A stretch of DNA of 64,000 nt from Ephydatia muelleri (lineage: Eukaryota > Porifera > Demospongiae > Spongillida > Spongillidae): assembly GCA_013339895.1 (NCBI GenBank), contig JABACO010000009.1:4295810-4359809 (forward strand), written 5' to 3'. The translations under genes were made by a program, and so were the position numbers. Shown one piece after another: positions 24,362 to 36,159 of this stretch (its first letter is position 1; each line of letters begins with the position of its first letter). Under the pieces are notes generated by a model. It searched no databases. It saw only the letters and a list, made by a program, of their open reading frames with translations, and was not told the origin of the DNA.

Positions 24362-26713
24362 CTAGCACTGCAGAATATGGTTGCTTCCATGGTTAGCAAC
24401 ATAGAGATTCCCATTTTGATCAACCGCAATTCCAGTTGGATTATTCAGGCCAGTCAAACTGTTTATCAAGGTTCCTTCAGGATCATAAATGCGCAGCTGA
24501 TTAGTTCCACTGTCAGCAACAAGACAATAACCGCAAGAATCTATGGCTATGGCATTTGGTTTAAGCCCTTCTCCATACATTCGGAGATACTTGCCTTCAG
24601 AGGAAAACACTTTTATGGAGCCTGTTCCATAAGCTGCAATATGAATATTTCCAGCATGATCAAAAGTAACACCTGTTGGGTTCGCAAAACTTGAATTTCC
24701 TGACCCATTACCAGGTATTGTGCGCACAAAACTTGAATTTGCATCAAATACTTGAATTCTGCTGTTTCCATAGTCAGCAACAAAGACATTGCCCTGTGTA
24801 TCTGTGCACAAGCCATGTGGCTGAGAAAATTGTCCCTGCCATAGTACGCTTTGAAACTCAACATTCGATCCACCGATGACCTTGAATTTTTGAATTCTAT
24901 GATTATTTGAGTCAGCAACGTACAGCACTTCACCCATAATCTTCATCCCACGTGGGTAGTAAAAATTGCCATTGCTGCTTGAATTTGCACCACCAATTGA
25001 GCGAATGCATTTGTTATCTTGCTGCCCATGGATATGAATATAACTGTGGGAACCATTATAAGAACCAGCAAAAATACTTCCATCACTATGAATTGCAATA
25101 CTCAGCCAATTACCTTGTTGGCTACAACTTGCTGCTGGTGGCCTTGGTTCTAATATTTTGGCTGTGAGATAATTTCGTTTCACAAATTTCAGATCAAAAG
25201 GGCTATTCTGAATATAATGACCCTGAACAGATATATGGACTTTGTAGTCACCAGCAGATGCTGCAGTAAAACTGACTGTGTAGGTGCCATTTTTCTTATC
25301 CTCAACTACAGCAGAAATATTTTGATCTTGCCCTTTTGAGGTGAATTCAGCAACCAATGGCATGCCTCCACTCATTAATTTTTCCCCTTGAAGATTCTTC
25401 ATTTCAATATTTAATTTGTACTTCACATTTACATGTGGTGTAGGAATAGGATTAGAAGGAGATAGCCATGACCATGTAGATTTAGACAGGGCACAGTCAT
25501 CAACACACCCAAACTTATTCATCTGATCACTCAAAGGCTCCTTTTCAATATGAACAGTTATGCTGCTGTGCTGGTTCGGCAACAAGATGACTTTTTCAAA
25601 ATCGGTAATTATGCTCTTCATTGATGTATGCAATACCTTTCTGAGAGCTACTATTTGCTGATCGGTGTTTGTCTGCAGAGTATGAGTCATCATGTCATTG
25701 TTACGTGTTACATCACTATGCAATGCTTTAAATCCATCTATTTGTGATTGTAGTGATTGAGTCTTAACCTCTGCAATTTTATCTACCATCGTCAATAGAG
25801 CTTTTTCACGTTCCTGTAGGGAACGATGCAAATCTTCAAATGTGCTATTTATTAACAATGTTGCATTCTTCTTAGAAGCTTCAACCTGCTGTTTCATTTT
25901 ATCTGTGTTGCTTGTAGCATTTTCTAGTTTGTGCAATATATTGCACACCGATTCTTGAAGCTGTTTCATCTCAGTGCGTTGTTCAGATGCAGCTCTGGAC
26001 AAATCATTAAATGCATGCTCCTTGTGTTGTGATACAACACAGTAATTGCAAACTGGTTTTGTACATGTTGCGCAGTAAAAGTCCAATACTTGCTTTTCAT
26101 GACCATGTTCATTGCAGTTGTATTCCTTTATCATCAATTTCAATTTGTCTTCAATGGATGCTGATTCATCAAGTAATGCAATTTTATGTTTTGAAAGATT
26201 ACGATTTCTTTTATGGTAGTCCAAACAAGCTTTACACAAGAATTCCTGACACTCACAGCAGAAACCTCTTATTGATTCACCACTATCATTAAAATCTTTA
26301 CCACACCCATCACAAATTACTCCAGTAGTACCTTTATAATAGTTGGCTAGTCCAGCAACTTCTACCTCAAATCCCAAGTAAAGATGTTGAGGTAGTTCAC
26401 TGACTGATGTGATCACAAATTGTTTCTGGCATGTAGGACAACAAATATTCTTTAAAGATCCAATTTTGACTTTGGGCTCAGTCTTGCCCATTTCATTTTG
26501 AGACCCAACTTTCTCCATCTCCTTTTGTAAACAGTCATAGCAGAATGAGTGAAGACAAGGAAGAATCCTAGGTTCCTTGTAACCTTCGGAACACAGTTTG
26601 CATAAAAGTTGCTCACGAACATGATACTCTTCCCTATCAGCACTCTTCATGGTTCTCTCTTTACTTTCAATATTTTTGGATGGCTTTTCTTTACTTTCAG
26701 CATTTTTAGACAT
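24362..26713 (-). CDS. TRIM-NHL protein (RING, two B-boxes, coiled coil, filamin, NHL), single exon
   Basis: This is an uninterrupted 783-residue reading frame. A RING finger spans residues 38-96 (CKLC...CLHSFCYDC...CCPTC), B-box 1 about 134-177, B-box 2 about 200-233 (CNEHGHE...CNYC), and a coiled coil about 240-375. A filamin/ABP280 domain spans about 430-511 and NHL beta-propeller repeats about 530-783. This is the TRIM2/TRIM3/TRIM71 layout, whose members are E3 ubiquitin ligases that often bind RNA or cargo through NHL. All RING zinc ligands appear present, so ligase activity is plausible. The substrate cannot be told. The intronless form suggests the expanded TRIM-NHL families of sponges and cnidarians. 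It may be a retrocopy or simply intronless. Confidence 0.95.
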   Translation of the reverse strand: MSKNAESKEKPSKNIESKERTMKSADREEYHVREQLLCKLCSEGYKEPRILPCLHSFCYDCLQKEMEKVGSQNEMGKTEPKVKIGSLKNICCPTCQKQFVITSVSELPQHLYLGFEVEVAGLANYYKGTTGVICDGCGKDFNDSGESIRGFCCECQEFLCKACLDYHKRNRNLSKHKIALLDESASIEDKLKLMIKEYNCNEHGHEKQVLDFYCATCTKPVCNYCVVSQHKEHAFNDLSRAASEQRTEMKQLQESVCNILHKLENATSNTDKMKQQVEASKKNATLLINSTFEDLHRSLQEREKALLTMVDKIAEVKTQSLQSQIDGFKALHSDVTRNNDMMTHTLQTNTDQQIVALRKVLHTSMKSIITDFEKVILLPNQHSSITVHIEKEPLSDQMNKFGCVDDCALSKSTWSWLSPSNPIPTPHVNVKYKLNIEMKNLQGEKLMSGGMPLVAEFTSKGQDQNISAVVEDKKNGTYTVSFTAASAGDYKVHISVQGHYIQNSPFDLKFVKRNYLTAKILEPRPPAASCSQQGNWLSIAIHSDGSIFAGSYNGSHSYIHIHGQQDNKCIRSIGGANSSSNGNFYYPRGMKIMGEVLYVADSNNHRIQKFKVIGGSNVEFQSVLWQGQFSQPHGLCTDTQGNVFVADYGNSRIQVFDANSSFVRTIPGNGSGNSSFANPTGVTFDHAGNIHIAAYGTGSIKVFSSEGKYLRMYGEGLKPNAIAIDSCGYCLVADSGTNQLRIYDPEGTLINSLTGLNNPTGIAVDQNGNLYVANHGSNHILQC

Positions 26714-27330
26714 TCTGAAAATTATACATAACTCAGTTACAACATAGTTCTACTATGTTGTACCCTACATGAATACACCAAAATGACACACTTGCACTTC
26801 ATTCCATGATCAGGTCAGTAAACTGGCAGTGTTGCATTGATTTTGCAGTAATACTAACATTAGCAATGATTGTTTCGTTTCAACATGTGCAGGTTTTTAA
26901 CTGTCAGAGATGTATATACAACGCGTTTCAACAATATTTAAATAAATCATGCACACACGTTTCGTCATTAAAACCTGTGGTTTGTGAATGAGAGATAATT
27001 GTGAAAGTGACCGTTTGCACTGCTTAATTAATAATTTGCCATTAGTTAGTGACAAATTAAATCGCCTATGAAACTACTGCCCAGTGCTTATTGCCCAATA
27101 TGGAAGTGGTAACACATTGCTTAAGAACTCAATGCTGATCACTACAAGTACATGTACATGTACATGCATGTACCAATTTAACACCGCAACTAAGAAAACC
27201 CCGCAAAGGTCCACCTAACTACTGTGGCTTCTAATTGCTCATAGTCTAATGATCACATGCACCTAAATTACTTAGCACGATCAAAGCACAATATTTTTCT
27301 AGGTCAGATGAACATACTTTACAGACTACA
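26714..27330. other. Upstream region of the TRIM-NHL gene
   Basis: The region is AT-rich with several ACATGTAC palindromes in a row (about 27150-27170). It must contain the TRIM-NHL promoter, but no core element stands out. Confidence 0.5.
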
Positions 27331-28240
27331 GGGTCATTCCATCCCATTGTCAGACCAAAATCTGACACTATTAACACATCAGATTGAGTTACCATTTCCC
27401 ATATACATGTAGGTTCCCCCACAACATATGCTTAATTGAATAATGCATTAATAATTTGTGGTATTTGTGAATTAAAAAAACAGGCTTTAAACAATTAATT
27501 TTTGTGCCCCTTTTGTAAGCTGCAAACCATATAATCATCTTCTATGGTAGCAATGGTGGAATAGTTCTTGGGTCACATCTTAGCTCCCATACTGCTCATT
27601 GTATATAAATATGTTAAAGCTAGAAGGGTTAAAAAGAAACACATTTTTGGTGTATACGAGATGTTGAGAATTTGTTTTTACTCTTTGCATAATCACTCAT
27701 GATAACTATTATGTCATTGCAACAACTAACATCAACCCTATCATAGACCAATGAATTAATGTATCATTTGTAATACATTGCTCTAACTTGATGACAGTAC
27801 ATATAATTATCTTGTGAAAGAAGGGCTCAAAATGGCTGCCTGAATTGAAATTTAGTTTCCAAAGACATCTCTTAGAGTCCCAGTTAAACAATTTGTATAA
27901 TGCACAAGTACTAAGGCTGCTTCATTATACAAATAGTGTTAATATTCCCAACACCTCATGTGCACCAAAAAAGTGTTTTTAATGTTCTGTTCTGCTTAAC
28001 CTTTTCAACACAATGAACAGTATGGGAGCTAAGATGTGACCCAAGAACTATTCCACCATTGCTACCATAGAGGATGATCATAATCTTACAAAAGAGGCAC
28101 GAAAATTAATTATCAAAGCCTGTTTTTCTAAACCACAAATACAAAAAGTAGCAATGCGTTAATCAATTATGAATGTGCTGTGGGGTACCTATACCTAGAA
28201 GTGGATTACTTAGGAACACATTGGACAATGTCACACAAAA
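27331..28240. mobile_element. Foldback element sharing the GGGTCATTCC terminus
   Basis: It begins GGGTCATTCCATCCCATTG. The left arm is about 27331-27680 and the right arm about 27935-28240, with roughly 250 bp between. Blocks such as CCACCATTGCTACCATAGA pair across the arms. The right terminus is too decayed to place, and no target duplication was found. Probably a non-autonomous relative of the element at 12953-15170. Confidence 0.7.
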
Positions 28241-28416
28241 TGTTGATTGGACTGACGTGGCCTTACTCTGTTACGAAGTTAATTAGTAAGGAGCCGGCCT
28301 GGCGTGTCAGGGCGGTGTTTTTGCACTTGCTTGCACCTATGGACTGGCATGGGTAATGTGGAGGTGGTTACCTCCTGCATCAACCCTTTGACAACACCTC
28401 TTTACAACCACCTATT

Positions 28417-28629
28417 TCAAGTTTGTTGGACATGTGTTTTCTTTTCCATGGCTAGAGCAGTGGAATTAGAAGACACTCCCACTCCCATCAAGGTAAGTGT
28501 ATTGAGCAGAGAGGTAACTGAGATATCAAAGGCAGCTGTTCCGCCTGCAGCCAATTGGTCAACCAAGAGGTCAGTAGGGTGTGTGTGGCTGTGGTCAGAG
28601 GTTAGGACATTACCTGCGTCTACTTGCAT
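28417..28629 (-). pseudogene. LINE fragment: restriction-like endonuclease domain
   Basis: The minus-strand frame reads HTHPTDLLVDQLAAGGTAAF then DISVTS. This lines up with RPADVLVNNW...KPAAFDLTITS of the LINE at 39-40.5 kb on the plus strand. It is the PD-D/ExK-like nuclease core of R2/R4/Hero-type LINEs. Only this block and perhaps about 100 bp either side survive. Confidence 0.6.
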
Positions 28630-28640
28630 AATAAGGTGAG

Positions 28641-29104
28641 CCCAAAGACATGTTGTCGCCAGTTATACAAATGACGTTTTTGTGCTAGAACATGATTCCT
28701 TCAGAGGGAACTTAGGAGGTGCTTGTTTCAGAACAGCTTCATTTTTTTGCTGGCAGTAATTGCATAATTTTACAGCAGATTGCTGCAGCTTTTCTCTTAT
28801 CTCTTTTGCGCCATTCACGGCAACCCATGGACGAACAGGTAATAGTCTCCCATGCGTGAGCCAATAATACTGACAGTCACTGCATATATATATAATTGGT
28901 TTAAGCCTGAGGTGGCTTGGGAACCTAATGAGTTATTTTATGTCAATTATATATTCATGTGTACCTCAAATATTTAATAGTACTAGCTTAATGACGAATT
29001 GAGACGAGGCAACGATTCCATCAAAGGAAGTTACAAGAGCTATAGCTTGCTGAAAGCGTGCAAATCCCGTGCTGACATATCACGGCACAAAGATTAAAGA
29101 TAAA
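28641..29104. other. Unassigned spacer
   Basis: No gene or repeat recognised between the LINE scrap and the large palindrome. Confidence 0.5.
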
Positions 29105-29890
29105 TGGAACGTTCTATGCGAAAATGGGTCTTGTGGATTTCATTTTATAAGATAAAATTTAAATCGATATATCTTCCGAAATATTAACGCTATCAGGTTC
29201 CTAGTTGTAACACAACATACCACACCATTACTATATGTGAAAATCCATTTTGGTGTCTTAAACATGCGGGGTACCGAAGTTTCAAGGTCCGATACCCCGT
29301 AGGGTTCAAAACGGCCACATCTTCAGGTAGGAGTGTCCAAATCGGTTCAAAATAGGTACCTATGTAGAAGGGTCCTACCACTATTGATTTATTCTGTTCG
29401 TTAATTTTTGCTTTATCCATTGTGGAGATACAAGTGTGCAAAGAAATTGCATATTTCCCGGGCGTTACGCGCCATGAACATATTACGACTGGCTTCGAGG
29501 ACGTCCTCGTAATACGTTAATGGCGCGTAACGCCCGGGAAATATGCAATTTCTTTGCACACTTGTATCTCCACAACGGATAAAGCAAAAATTAACGAACA
29601 GAACAAATCAATAGTGGTAGGACCCTTCTACATAGGTACCTATTTTGAACCGATTTGGACACTCCTACCTGAAGATGTGGCCGTTTTGAACCCTACGGGG
29701 TATCGTACCTTGAAACGTCGGTACCCCGCATGTGTAAGACACCAAAATGGATTTACACATATAGTAATGGTGTGGTATGTGGTGTTAAAAGTAGGAACCC
29801 GATAGCGTTAATATTTCAGAAGATATATCGATTTAAATTTTATGTTATAAAATGAAATCCACAAGACCCATTTTCGTATAGAACGTTCCA
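29105..29890. mobile_element. Giant near-perfect palindrome with 371-bp arms
   Basis: The left arm 29105-29475 and right arm 29520-29890 have equal length and differ at only a small share of positions. The 44-bp spacer holds its own small palindrome GAGGACGTCCTC. Each arm carries the mirror image of the same 82-83 codon open stretch. The outer ends are TGGAACGTTC and its inverse. It looks like a foldback transposon or a fresh inverted duplication. Confidence 0.85.
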
Positions 29891-30229
29891 AATTACAATA
29901 CAATTTAATTGTTTCACACTGGATAGCAACTGCTTTAGCACAAAGTATGATTGCCTTGAGCACGACCCTTTGTTGGTGCAAAACACACTGGAATGCAACG
30001 AAAAGGGGAAAGTTTGAACTCCATTGCTAAGGCTTCTGGAAGTCCTCATATATGTAGATGGTATAAGATGAAACCCAACTTATAAACTTTGTTTATTGGC
30101 TAACCTCCTATCTACCCAGACTAAGACACACCCAAAGCTCACAGCAATGCAGCGGATCTTTACACAGGTCTTGCCCTTAACCCCAGCCTTAACCCTAACA
30201 AGGTTACCAGAGGTTTAGCTGATGTAAAA
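29891..30229. other. Spacer before the pogo-like remnant
   Basis: Nothing certain. Words near 30095-30180 may be the decayed N-terminal part of the pogo-like transposase. Confidence 0.35.
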
Positions 30230-31556
30230 GGTGTTGCATTTAAGAATAAAATGGTTTGCCCAGTGATGAATGGTTTGATAGGTTCGTTCACAGGATGTCG
30301 GCGAAACACAGCATCAACCTGACACTATGAGCCCTAAACGTTTTGTCTGGGTTAATGGCGGCTGCTGGCAATGAAGAGAATGTTACTACTACTATCAATT
30401 GCTTCAACAGATAGTGGTACAGTACAACATTGATGTGTCCAGAAATGTGGTAACTTGGATGAAACATTAGTACGCTTTGAAATGAAAAACCGAAGAGTTA
30501 TAACAACATAATGCTTAGATCTATCAGCTTTCAAGCATTGTTGGGAAGCAGTTGGAACACATCACAATTTTGGCATTTGTAGCATCTGATGGCAAGTGCT
30601 TTCCTCCATTGTTTAAAGGAACTGCAGGGATACAACGAAGTACGATATGCAGCGTGAAAGAGTTTGATGGTGTATTCAAATATGTGGCACACCAAATGGA
30701 TGGATAGATGACAAGCCCTTTATTTTCAGCATGCGTATGTTCTTATCCCAATATCGTCAGAAGCAATCATTTGAAACACATAGGTGGTTTCTACTCATTC
30801 TTGATGGACACATAACAGTAGCCACCTCAGTTACAGTTTGAAAAACTATGCTGCATCTATAAAATTGAGCTATTTGTTCTACCATCTCATTGTAGCCCTA
30901 TCCTTCGACCATTAGACCTCAGTTGTTTTGGGAACCTGGAAAAGTGGATAGATGTACAAAAAGCTTTACTGGTGCAATGCATGTAAGTACTTGTCAAATG
31001 ATCATGTCACATTCTAATTTACCTACACTAGTTAAAGATGCTTGGCAGTCTGTCTTTGCACCTGAAAAAATCCATTGAGTGGACGTAGTGCCCAGCTGTT
31101 TGGCTGTAATGGCTGCAGTGCACAGCTGGACCAGTCTGAGTTCCTTGGAAGTGCAGTGAGTCAAGAAGCAAAGAGTTGCTCACCTACTGTACACCCACTG
31201 ACTAAGATGCAAAGGATTGAGTGAATTCAAACAAGCCCTAAGCACATTGAAGACTGTGCAAAGCTTGCACTGAAGGACTCAAACATGCATGGAAGATGGT
31301 GCACAAAGCTCACATCATCATCAGAGTCCAAGAAGCAATGAAAGAATAATTTGGGCATCAGGTGCACAAAATGCCACAGCAGATGACTGGATTGCATTGA
31401 TGGAAGAAGAAGAAAGGAAGGAAAAACAGAAAAGCAAGAAGCAGAAAAGAGCTGGACTGCGTGAAGAGCAGCTGCACAACAGGAAGAAGCTAAGTTGCTG
31501 CACTGCGTATTATAAAAGTGAAGGGGCTACAATGCATGACACTGTGCCTGCCTGAT
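30230..31556 (+). pseudogene. Decayed pogo/Tigger (DDE_1) transposase
   Basis: Successive frames on the plus strand spell pogo-family landmarks in order: WFDRF-HRMS (DNA-binding end), NVDETLVRFEM (first catalytic region), a stretch corresponding to SDGKCFPPLFKGTAG, GWIDD, LLILDGH-like words, and PLDLSCFGNLEKW. The tail is rich in lysine and glutamate (31289-31555, EEERKEKQKSKKQKRAG), as in Tigger proteins. There are many stops and shifts, so it is an old dead copy. No terminal repeats were found. Confidence 0.65.
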
Positions 31557-31617
31557 GTAGATGTGTTTTACCTATGAGGATGCCATCCATATCCAGAAAT
31601 GAGCAGTCAAAAGTCAG

Positions 31618-31981
31618 AAGTAATTAATTCGCGGTTTGCGAATCAACGAATATTAGCACACCAGATTTTTCTCAGCATTTGCCAAAGGGGATTGTTAGTA
31701 CACTACATTTGCCAAGATTTTTAGTGGGGTCGCCGTATTTTTCCAATTTAAGACGTCGCTTCCCTAGGATTGTATGCTAATACCATACATTGAGGACAAT
31801 GGGAAGCGACGTCTTAAATAGGAAAAATACGGCGACCCCACTAAAAATTTTGGCAAATGTAGTGAACTAACAATCCCTCATGGCAAATGCTGAGAAAAAT
31901 CTGGCGTGCTTGGTATTGAAGTACCCCATACATGACTACGGGAAGATATTCGTTGATTCGCAAACCGCGAATCAATTACTT
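31618..31981. mobile_element. Foldback MITE with TTCGCGGTTTGCGAA termini
   Basis: 364 bp. The ends AAGTAATTAATTCGCGG and its inverse contain an inner palindrome. The arms include GGGGTCGCCGTATTTTTCC on one side and its complement on the other. About 45 bp of loop lies near 31775-31800. There is no coding potential. Confidence 0.85.
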
Positions 31982-33360
31982 AACGGACATGGTTTTGTCT
32001 TGATTTTAGTTAAAGAATGGTTAATGGAATAATTTTTTGAAGTACATATATCATAATCAGACCAGTTTATAGTACATCGTAGAGTTGGTTAAAATTCAAA
32101 TTGAATTAAAAAGGCAAGAGCCATTTCTGGATATGCAAAGTAAAGATAGTGCCTTTTTGATATTGTGGCACCTTTTGATGTGGAACACCCGTTTCATTCT
32201 CTCCATTTCAGCAGGAGCCATTTATGGAAATGCTGTTGGAGTATCAGGAGATGAGCACCCAGGAAGAAGACGCTGTTGCTAGCTTTATTTTGTTTAGCCG
32301 TGGCTTCTTGTATCAACCACAGAATCGATTAATTAGGCGGATTATGATGATATGGCATTCGATCGGCATTTTGTTTTCAAGATTAATATTGAACACTTGA
32401 ACTTACCATTCACCTAAAATGTGACACGGCTTACAACGTTGTATAAGTTAAGAAAATTTTAACATCAAAAGTAAAATGTGGAATATGCCTGACCACTCTA
32501 CAACGAACGTCCACATGAGCAAACAAGAAAAGGGTGTGTCTCAATTATACACGGGGTGATAAGCTGGCCCTGACTAAGCCGACTACCCTTTGAGCAAGGG
32601 GGGGGGGGGGGGGCTGAGATGATATTCACTGTCAATTTTTGCCATATATGGTAGTAGTAAGACCATATAAGTGATAGCAAATATCACGCCCCTGTTGAGG
32701 TTGAGGCTTGAGGCGTAGACTCACGCCTATCGCGAGAAACGTACACACCGCACCAAGGATGAGTTTGTCTTCAGTTCCTTGTACTGTGGTTTCGATTATC
32801 AGCCTATAGCGATGGACTGACGGTCGTTGGGGACTAAGAAAGCTTTTAGCCCTTCTCAATTTTGGAGGGACGCCCCCAATGCTAGACTACCTTCATATCA
32901 TCAGCCACTTCCACCTCTACCTGAGCAGCCAGATCGATGGCCGATATCCCTGGCTCCAAACAAGGTTTCTTATTTTCATTAACCTTAGGCTACAGCCTGG
33001 CGTAGCCACACCCTCGCAGCTTTGCGATGGTGTGTCTACGCCAAACAGCTAGCCAAGGCCTGGGTGTGTAATCGCTGGATGAGCTTCCTATACTATTTCA
33101 AAGTATACGTGTATTGCTCACATACAAAGTAACAATATAACAGGTACAGTGTGTTGACTTACATATTATTTTTCAGGAAGACAAGCAACCAATAAGAAAT
33201 TGTTCTCCGCTTCAAAAGTCAACTTCGGTCAGCTCACAACAACAGCAGAGTACAGATCCCAACTCCACCCAAGCTGTCAAAACAATAGGCCTGAAATTTG
33301 CGCATGCGTGAAAGCAATCGATCGCGACGACGTCATTGTCAAACGCGAAGCATATTCCAG
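31982..33360. other. Unassigned spacer with a small hairpin
   Basis: No gene recognised. A short hairpin at about 33000-33043 pairs GGCGTAGCCACACC with GGTGTGTCTACGCC. A poly-G run lies near 32600. Confidence 0.5.
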
Positions 33361-33485
33361 TTAGGCGCAATCTATCAATTTGCGCAATTTATAAATTGCG
33401 CTGCGCATTATGTGAATCCACGTAGTGCGCAACAATTTATAAATTGCGCCACGTGGTTGACCAGCGTTAACACTTCAGTTCCAAT

Positions 33486-35429
33486 ATGTCTAAAGAGGAG
33501 CACCGAATGATATTCGAGAAGTTTTGCCGTGAAAGGTATGTAGATAAAAGTAGAAGAACAAGCAAAAGCGTTAACGAAGAGAAAGCCTAAAGGATTCGTC
33601 AAGCTGTTAAAGGAGAACATAGTAGTACTACAGCTTCTTTCAGACATTGGGTGAATGGAACAAAGAAGTTTGAGCTGCTAAACTGCGCAGAGTTGGAGTT
33701 GACTGTTGTGTTATGTCTCCCGGTTAAAGCCAAGGTGAGTAACTCAAGAAAGCTATACATGTACGTGCATGTTTAATTTACAACTACGGCCCAAATTCAT
33801 ATATGCACTCTTCGTTGAAATTTGCAAGTTAGGATTAGGTAAAATCTAATCAACATCTATACAACATTATTATTTATTACATGTATATATAACAATTGCG
33901 CATGTATGATTCATAATTGCTTGAATGGATGTATTCAATTATTTATGCAACGTGTTTTCTTTCTACTTAAAACAGAATGACAATGACAAGACTATTTTTG
34001 GTCATTATCGTGTAGTTGCTATGGTTGAAAAGTTCTATGATATTCTTGAACGTATATCCATTCATTGGAAAATAGCCATGTTGGATACAAAAAAACTCTG
34101 GCAGAAGTATGTTTTATGTGTATTTGTATGGGGTGTTTGTGCTGTAATTAGGCTGTATCACACAGTCATACAGCACTGTGCATATAAATTGACATTTAGA
34201 TCTGAAATCTACTTCATTTGCTTTTAGCGCCGTAAATCAAAAGAGTTATATAATAATATTTATGTCAGTATTGCACTCTCAAATTTCAGGTACAGAAAAC
34301 GTATGACTGCCTACACCTAGAGAAGCTGTGCAGTTTTTCTGCAATACATGTTCAATTTGTCGACTTAAACAACCCCAGAATAGTACTGCTCCACTTAGAC
34401 CAATAGTATCATCAGGTTTTCTAACTCGATGCCCGGTAAAGTTATTGAGTTATGGCAAGCATTTTACTATTATATGTATACCTCAATCCTACATTTAGAT
34501 TGACCTCATTGATATGAGGCATATGCCTGATGGCTCATATCATTACATAGCTCCTTACATGGATCATTGGTCTAAGTTCCATATTCTGTGAAAGTCAGCA
34601 ATTGACGTGTTGGTCTAGTGAAAAGAGTATTTCCCTATTTGGGCCTTCCCAAGATCCTGCAGTCTGACAACGGAAGGGAATTTGTCAATGAGATTGTGAA
34701 AGAAGTTGTTCGATCATGGCCAGGAGAGGTTGTTTTAATCAATGGGCGTCCTCGTCACTCGCAGTCACAAGGGTTGGTTGAAAAAGGAAATCATCTTGTA
34801 GAAATGCAGATTCAGTCAATGAAAAATGAGTGGAAGGAGTCTGGAGATGTGCCATGTCTGATTGGTTAGCTCGCATACAATGTAAATTGGCCTAAATAAT
34901 AATAAAAATAATAATGTACATGTCACATTCTCCTGTAGCTAGACGATCTAAACACTCAAGTATGCCGCACTTTGAAAAAAAGTCCCTATGAAGTGGTATT
35001 TGGGCAACCTCCAAGAACAACTCCATTTGCTGAACTTCCAAAGGGAAAGAATCCTTGCATTATGGAGGAAGATGTTGCAGATCTCATTGCCACAGGTTAC
35101 GATGTTATTTAATATAATGTATACCATTAATTCTATTTAGAGTTTCACATTAATTAGCACATACAACTGTACTCAGGCGGGGAGGGGAGTTAGAGGGGTT
35201 TGATCAAACCCCTCTAACTCCCCTGGAGACGCTGACAATGAGTATCGAAAAAAATGCAGAACGATTGAAGATCCAGTATGCAAAGCGCAAGCGCCATCAA
35301 ATAAAAACGTATTCTGCAGGAGACAGTGTCACAGTAAGGATACCCAGAAATGAACGATCGTCAACCGATATGCCTCGCTTGCTGTGCTATATTTTGGAAG
35401 CTAAGAATGATCAGTACCGTCGCCAGTGA
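33486..35429 (+). pseudogene. Ginger-like integrase/transposase region
   Basis: The start at 33486 reads MSKEEHRMIFEKFCRERY, then SFRHWVNGTKKFELL, the usual N-terminal block of KRBA2-like integrases. Further segments give CNTCSICRLKQPQNS (zinc motif end), PIDLIDMRHMPDGSYHYIAP (first Asp), LQSDNGREFVNE (second Asp) and HSQSQGLVEKGN (Glu). The last segment gives DSVTVRIPRNERSSTDMPRL, a C-terminal block of this family. All three catalytic residues are visible. The segments are separated by likely introns with GT-AG sites and at least one stop, so I call it a broken or not fully resolved gene. Confidence 0.7.
35184..35223. repeat. Perfect 40-bp palindrome
   Basis: Each half starts GGGGAGTTAGAGGGGTTTGA and the other half is its exact reverse complement with no spacer. 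It lies between integrase segments of the Ginger-like element. Confidence 0.97.
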
Positions 35430-35466
35430 GTTTTTTGTCCGTGTTTGTATTTTGTTTGAAACTTTC

Positions 35467-36040
35467 CATCTACATCTACATGTACTTCTATATGAGTAGG
35501 CGTGAAAATGGAATTATATCAACTTGGTATCCAGGTGGTGAGCTAATGCTGTACACCGGGTCTGTCCCTTTCAAGTACAGTGCAGACAAATTCTGCACAA
35601 TACCTATGGATGTAAAGATGCAAATCGCTGCTTTATTGTGCTGTACCAGCTCACGAATCACAACAAGATTTCATAAAACTCAAAGTCAGATTGGATCATC
35701 AGACTGTGGGGTATTTGCAATAGCATTTGCTACTGACTTGGCATTTAGATTGAAACCAGCAAGCCATCACTATGAACAGGATAAGTTACGACCACATTTC
35801 CTAGAATGTTTGAAAAGTGCATGAACACATGACACCTTTTCCTTCAAAAAAGATCCAACCAGGAAAGCCTAAGACAGAGTATTTGTATGTGTACTGTCAC
35901 TGTCGCATGCCAAATGATGGTGAGGAACGGATGGCTGAATGTACTGTTTGCAAGGAATGGTACCACGAGTCATGTGAGAACATTCCCCAAGCAGTATTTA
36001 CGGATAGTAGCAATGACTGGAAATTTAAAGTGTGCATTGC
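35467..36040 (+). repeat. Internal duplicate of the protease-PHD end, with a missing middle
   Basis: The first 120 bp equal 36043-36163 and the next 450 bp equal 36691-37143, almost without change. The 527 bp that separate these blocks in the second copy are absent here. The result is a protease-cysteine plus PHD piece without its histidine half. Confidence 0.9.
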
Positions 36041-36159
36041 TACATCTACATCTACATGTACTTCTATATGAGTAGGCGTGAAAATGGAATTATATCAACT
36101 TGGTATCCAGGTGGTGAGCTAATGCTGTACACCGGGTCTGTCCCTTTCAAGTACAGTGC

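Noticed and set aside
33000-33043. Small hairpin, considered as a tRNA-like or structured RNA
   Set aside because: No cloverleaf, no A and B boxes. It is simply a 14-bp stem with a short loop.
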